A stretch of 64,000 bases of DNA, taken from Blautia caecimuris (GTDB lineage Bacteria; Bacillota; Clostridia; Lachnospirales; Lachnospiraceae). Below the pieces are notes generated by a model. It ran no database searches, had not been told where the DNA came from, and worked only from the letters and a program-made list of their open reading frames with translations. Where the stretch lies: contig NZ_JANJZT010000008.1 of the NCBI RefSeq assembly GCF_024622975.1, positions 62,001-126,000 of the forward strand. The letters are read 5' to 3'. Both the position numbers and the translations under genes were made by a program. The first letter of the stretch is position 1; every line of letters starts with the position of its first letter. Below are positions 62,196-64,000 of this stretch, piece by piece.

Positions 62196-63572
62196 ATGAA
62201 AATACCGAGAATACTTCTGGCAGCAGGAGCCAGCGGAAGCGGAAAAACGCTGATCACCTGCGGACTTTTACAGGCTTTTGTAAACCGGGGACTGAAAACA
62301 GCTTCCTTTAAATGTGGTCCGGATTACATTGATCCCATGTTTCACAGCCGGGTGATCGGAACAAAATCAAGAAATCTGGATACCTTTTTTACATCAGAAA
62401 AAATCACCAGAGGGATTTTTCAGAAAAACGCTTCCGGCTGTGACATTTCTGTGATGGAAGGAGTTATGGGATATTATGACGGCGTAGGCGGAACCACCAC
62501 AAAGGCAAGCGCCTATGACCTGGCAAGATCAACCAGTACTCCTGTGATCCTGATCGTAAACAGCAAAGGCATGAGTGTTTCTCTGGCAGCTTATATCAAA
62601 GGTTTTCTGGAATACCGGAAGGACAGCTGCATAAAGGCAGTGATCTTTAATCAGATGTCGCCTATGCTTTATCCCAGAATGAAAGCTCTGGTGGAACAGG
62701 AGCTTGGGATTTCTGTTCTGGGCTATGTGCCGAAGGCAGAGGACTGTGTGATCGAAAGCCGGCATCTGGGGCTGGTGCTTCCGAATGAGATTCCGCAGCT
62801 GAAGAGCAGACTTCTGAAGCTTGCGGAAGTGCTGGAAAAATCTCTGGACATAGACGGGATCCTGAAGCTTGCAGAAAGCGCGCCGGCGATGGAAGAGGTT
62901 TCTCTTACAGCAGAATATACTCTTGAGCAGCCTGTAAGGATCGGGGTGGCAGAGGATGAGGCTTTTTGTTTCTTTTATGAGGACAATTTTAACCTGTTAA
63001 AAGGAATGGGAGCGGAGCTTGTGCCGTTTTCGCCCATACATGATAAGAGGTTTCCTGAAAATCTGGACGGGCTTCTTCTGTACGGTGGGTATCCTGAGCT
63101 GAACGGAAAAATGCTGGAACAGAATCAGTGTATAAAAGCTGAGATCAGGGATGCCGTAAACGGAGGAATGCCCTGTATGGCAGAGTGCGGAGGCTTTATG
63201 TACCTTCATGAGGAAATGGAGGATATGGAAGGACGATTCTGCAAAATGGCAGGTGTGATCCCGGGAAAAGTATTCCGCACACCAGGGCTTTCCCGGTTCG
63301 GGTATATTATGCTGAGCCAGCAAAAGACGGTTCTGGGAGAAAAAGACCTTGGCAGGATCCCTGCTCATGAATTTCACTATTTTGATTCAGAAACCTGCGG
63401 AAAGGATTTCCGCGCAGAAAAGCCGGAAGGCACCAGAGGATGGGACTGTATTCATGGAACAGACACCCTGATGGCCGGTTTTCCTCATCTTTATTATTAC
63501 GGAAACCAGAAGGTGCCGGAGGCGTTTCTGAAAAAATGTCTGGAATATAAAAAACAGAGACACAGCCAATAA
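62196..63572 (+). CDS. cobB: Cobyrinate a,c-diamide synthase CobB/CbiA
   Basis: 458 residues. The P-loop is AAGASGSGKTLITCGLL; SFKCGPDYIDPMFH follows. The C-terminal half is a class I glutamine amidotransferase with the nucleophile Cys in MPCMAECGGFMYLHEE. It amidates the a and c side chains of cobyrinic acid with ATP and glutamine. AAAGGAGG lies before the ATG. Confidence 0.95.
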   Translation: MKIPRILLAAGASGSGKTLITCGLLQAFVNRGLKTASFKCGPDYIDPMFHSRVIGTKSRNLDTFFTSEKITRGIFQKNASGCDISVMEGVMGYYDGVGGTTTKASAYDLARSTSTPVILIVNSKGMSVSLAAYIKGFLEYRKDSCIKAVIFNQMSPMLYPRMKALVEQELGISVLGYVPKAEDCVIESRHLGLVLPNEIPQLKSRLLKLAEVLEKSLDIDGILKLAESAPAMEEVSLTAEYTLEQPVRIGVAEDEAFCFFYEDNFNLLKGMGAELVPFSPIHDKRFPENLDGLLLYGGYPELNGKMLEQNQCIKAEIRDAVNGGMPCMAECGGFMYLHEEMEDMEGRFCKMAGVIPGKVFRTPGLSRFGYIMLSQQKTVLGEKDLGRIPAHEFHYFDSETCGKDFRAEKPEGTRGWDCIHGTDTLMAGFPHLYYYGNQKVPEAFLKKCLEYKKQRHSQ

Positions 63573-63600
63573 ACAGGCGCCGTGTCAGGAAGAGGAAATT

Positions 63601-64000
63601 TTGTTTTATCATACCATTGCCCTGACAGCAGGGTTTTTACTTGATCTTCTGATCGGCGATCCAAGATGGCTGTACCATCCGGTGTGCCTGATCGGAAACC
63701 TGATTGCCGTACTTGAAAAGGGAATCAGAAAAATATTTCCCAAAACCCAAAAAGGAGAGCTTCTGGGAGGCTTTCTGGAAGTAGTTCTGGTCTGCCTTTT
63801 ATCCTTTGGGATTCCGGCAGTGATCTTATCTGTTCTGTACCGGAATGTTCCGGCTTTGGGATGCGCTGTGGAAACCTTCTGGTGTTATCAGCTCCTTGCC
63901 ACAAAATCCTTAAAGGATGAAAGCATGAAGGTACATGACCGGCTTTTAAACGGAACCATAGAGGAAGCCAGATATGCGGTTTCCATGATCGTGGGACGTG
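63601..64000 (+). CDS. cbiB: Adenosylcobinamide-phosphate synthase CbiB/CobD (5' part)
   Basis: The frame from a TTG at 63601, after GGAAGAGG, runs to the window end (133 codons and one base). It reads TAGFLLDLLIGDPRWLYHPV, then CLIGNLIAVLEKGIRKIFP, and later ATKSLKDESMKVHDRLLNG, all typical of CbiB, a membrane protein that attaches the aminopropanol arm. No ATG is in a better place. The gene continues beyond the window. Confidence 0.88.
   Translation, partial: MFYHTIALTAGFLLDLLIGDPRWLYHPVCLIGNLIAVLEKGIRKIFPKTQKGELLGGFLEVVLVCLLSFGIPAVILSVLYRNVPALGCAVETFWCYQLLATKSLKDESMKVHDRLLNGTIEEARYAVSMIVGR

Overview
The window looks like a chromosomal segment from a Gram-positive gut anaerobe of the Lachnospiraceae (Blautia-like Clostridia). 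This is inferred from strong AGGAGG-type ribosome binding sites, intrinsic terminators, sortase-assembled surface pili, FeFe-hydrogenase maturases, a clostridial-type thiamine operon under a TPP riboswitch, an oxygen-independent cobalamin operon, LuxS, and a GH112 host-glycan phosphorylase. I see no phage, plasmid, insertion sequence, CRISPR array, rRNA or tRNA gene. Species cannot be fixed from the sequence alone.

Layout. 1-2270: end of an NhaD-like antiporter, a cytidylate-kinase-like gene and a convergent YheO/DauR-type regulator. 2480-18800: a five-gene pilus operon consisting of a small surface protein, a 4112-residue adhesin with a thioester head and about 34 SpaA/Cna_B modules, a backbone pilin, a class C sortase and a lipoprotein. 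Its promoter has consensus -35 and -10 boxes separated by a spacer containing 11 consecutive G, which is the design of a slipped-strand phase switch. 18938-23059: dihydropyrimidinase, then a divergent cysteine-desulfidase/DAACS-transporter pair. 23437-26432: a structured leader with a terminator, followed by a TM1266-type regulator, hydE and hydG. 26512-28434: SH3 lipoprotein, an MNT/HEPN toxin-antitoxin pair whose HEPN gene is frameshifted, and luxS. 28852-30694: trpS and a cyclophilin lipoprotein. 30718-37518: promoter, TPP riboswitch and thiS-F-G-H-tenI-E-D-C. 37533-42408: tRNA methyltransferase, M42 peptidase, then the CoA cluster coaBC, ECF-S, coaX. 42403-48934: RluA, AraC regulator divergent from GH112 phosphorylase, LysR divergent from an AGCS symporter. 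49059-52263: MBL hydrolase, L,D-transpeptidase, Crp/Fnr regulator. 52596-55990: DUF3100 membrane protein, small membrane partner, amidohydrolase and TauE/SafE exporter, apparently one catabolic/transport operon. 56331-64000: cobalamin operon cbiD-cobM-cbiG-cobJ-(cobK/cbiE/cbiT fusion)-cobB-cbiB, cut by the window end.

The genes fit a host-associated lifestyle: surface attachment that may switch on and off, use of mucin or milk-type galactosyl-hexosamine, amino-acid and purine/pyrimidine-derived fermentation, hydrogen metabolism and self-sufficiency for thiamine, CoA and B12. The most notable signals are the poly-G promoter of the giant-adhesin pilus operon and the riboswitch-like leader of the hydrogenase-maturase operon, where a 5' segment can pair with the 5' arm of a terminator.
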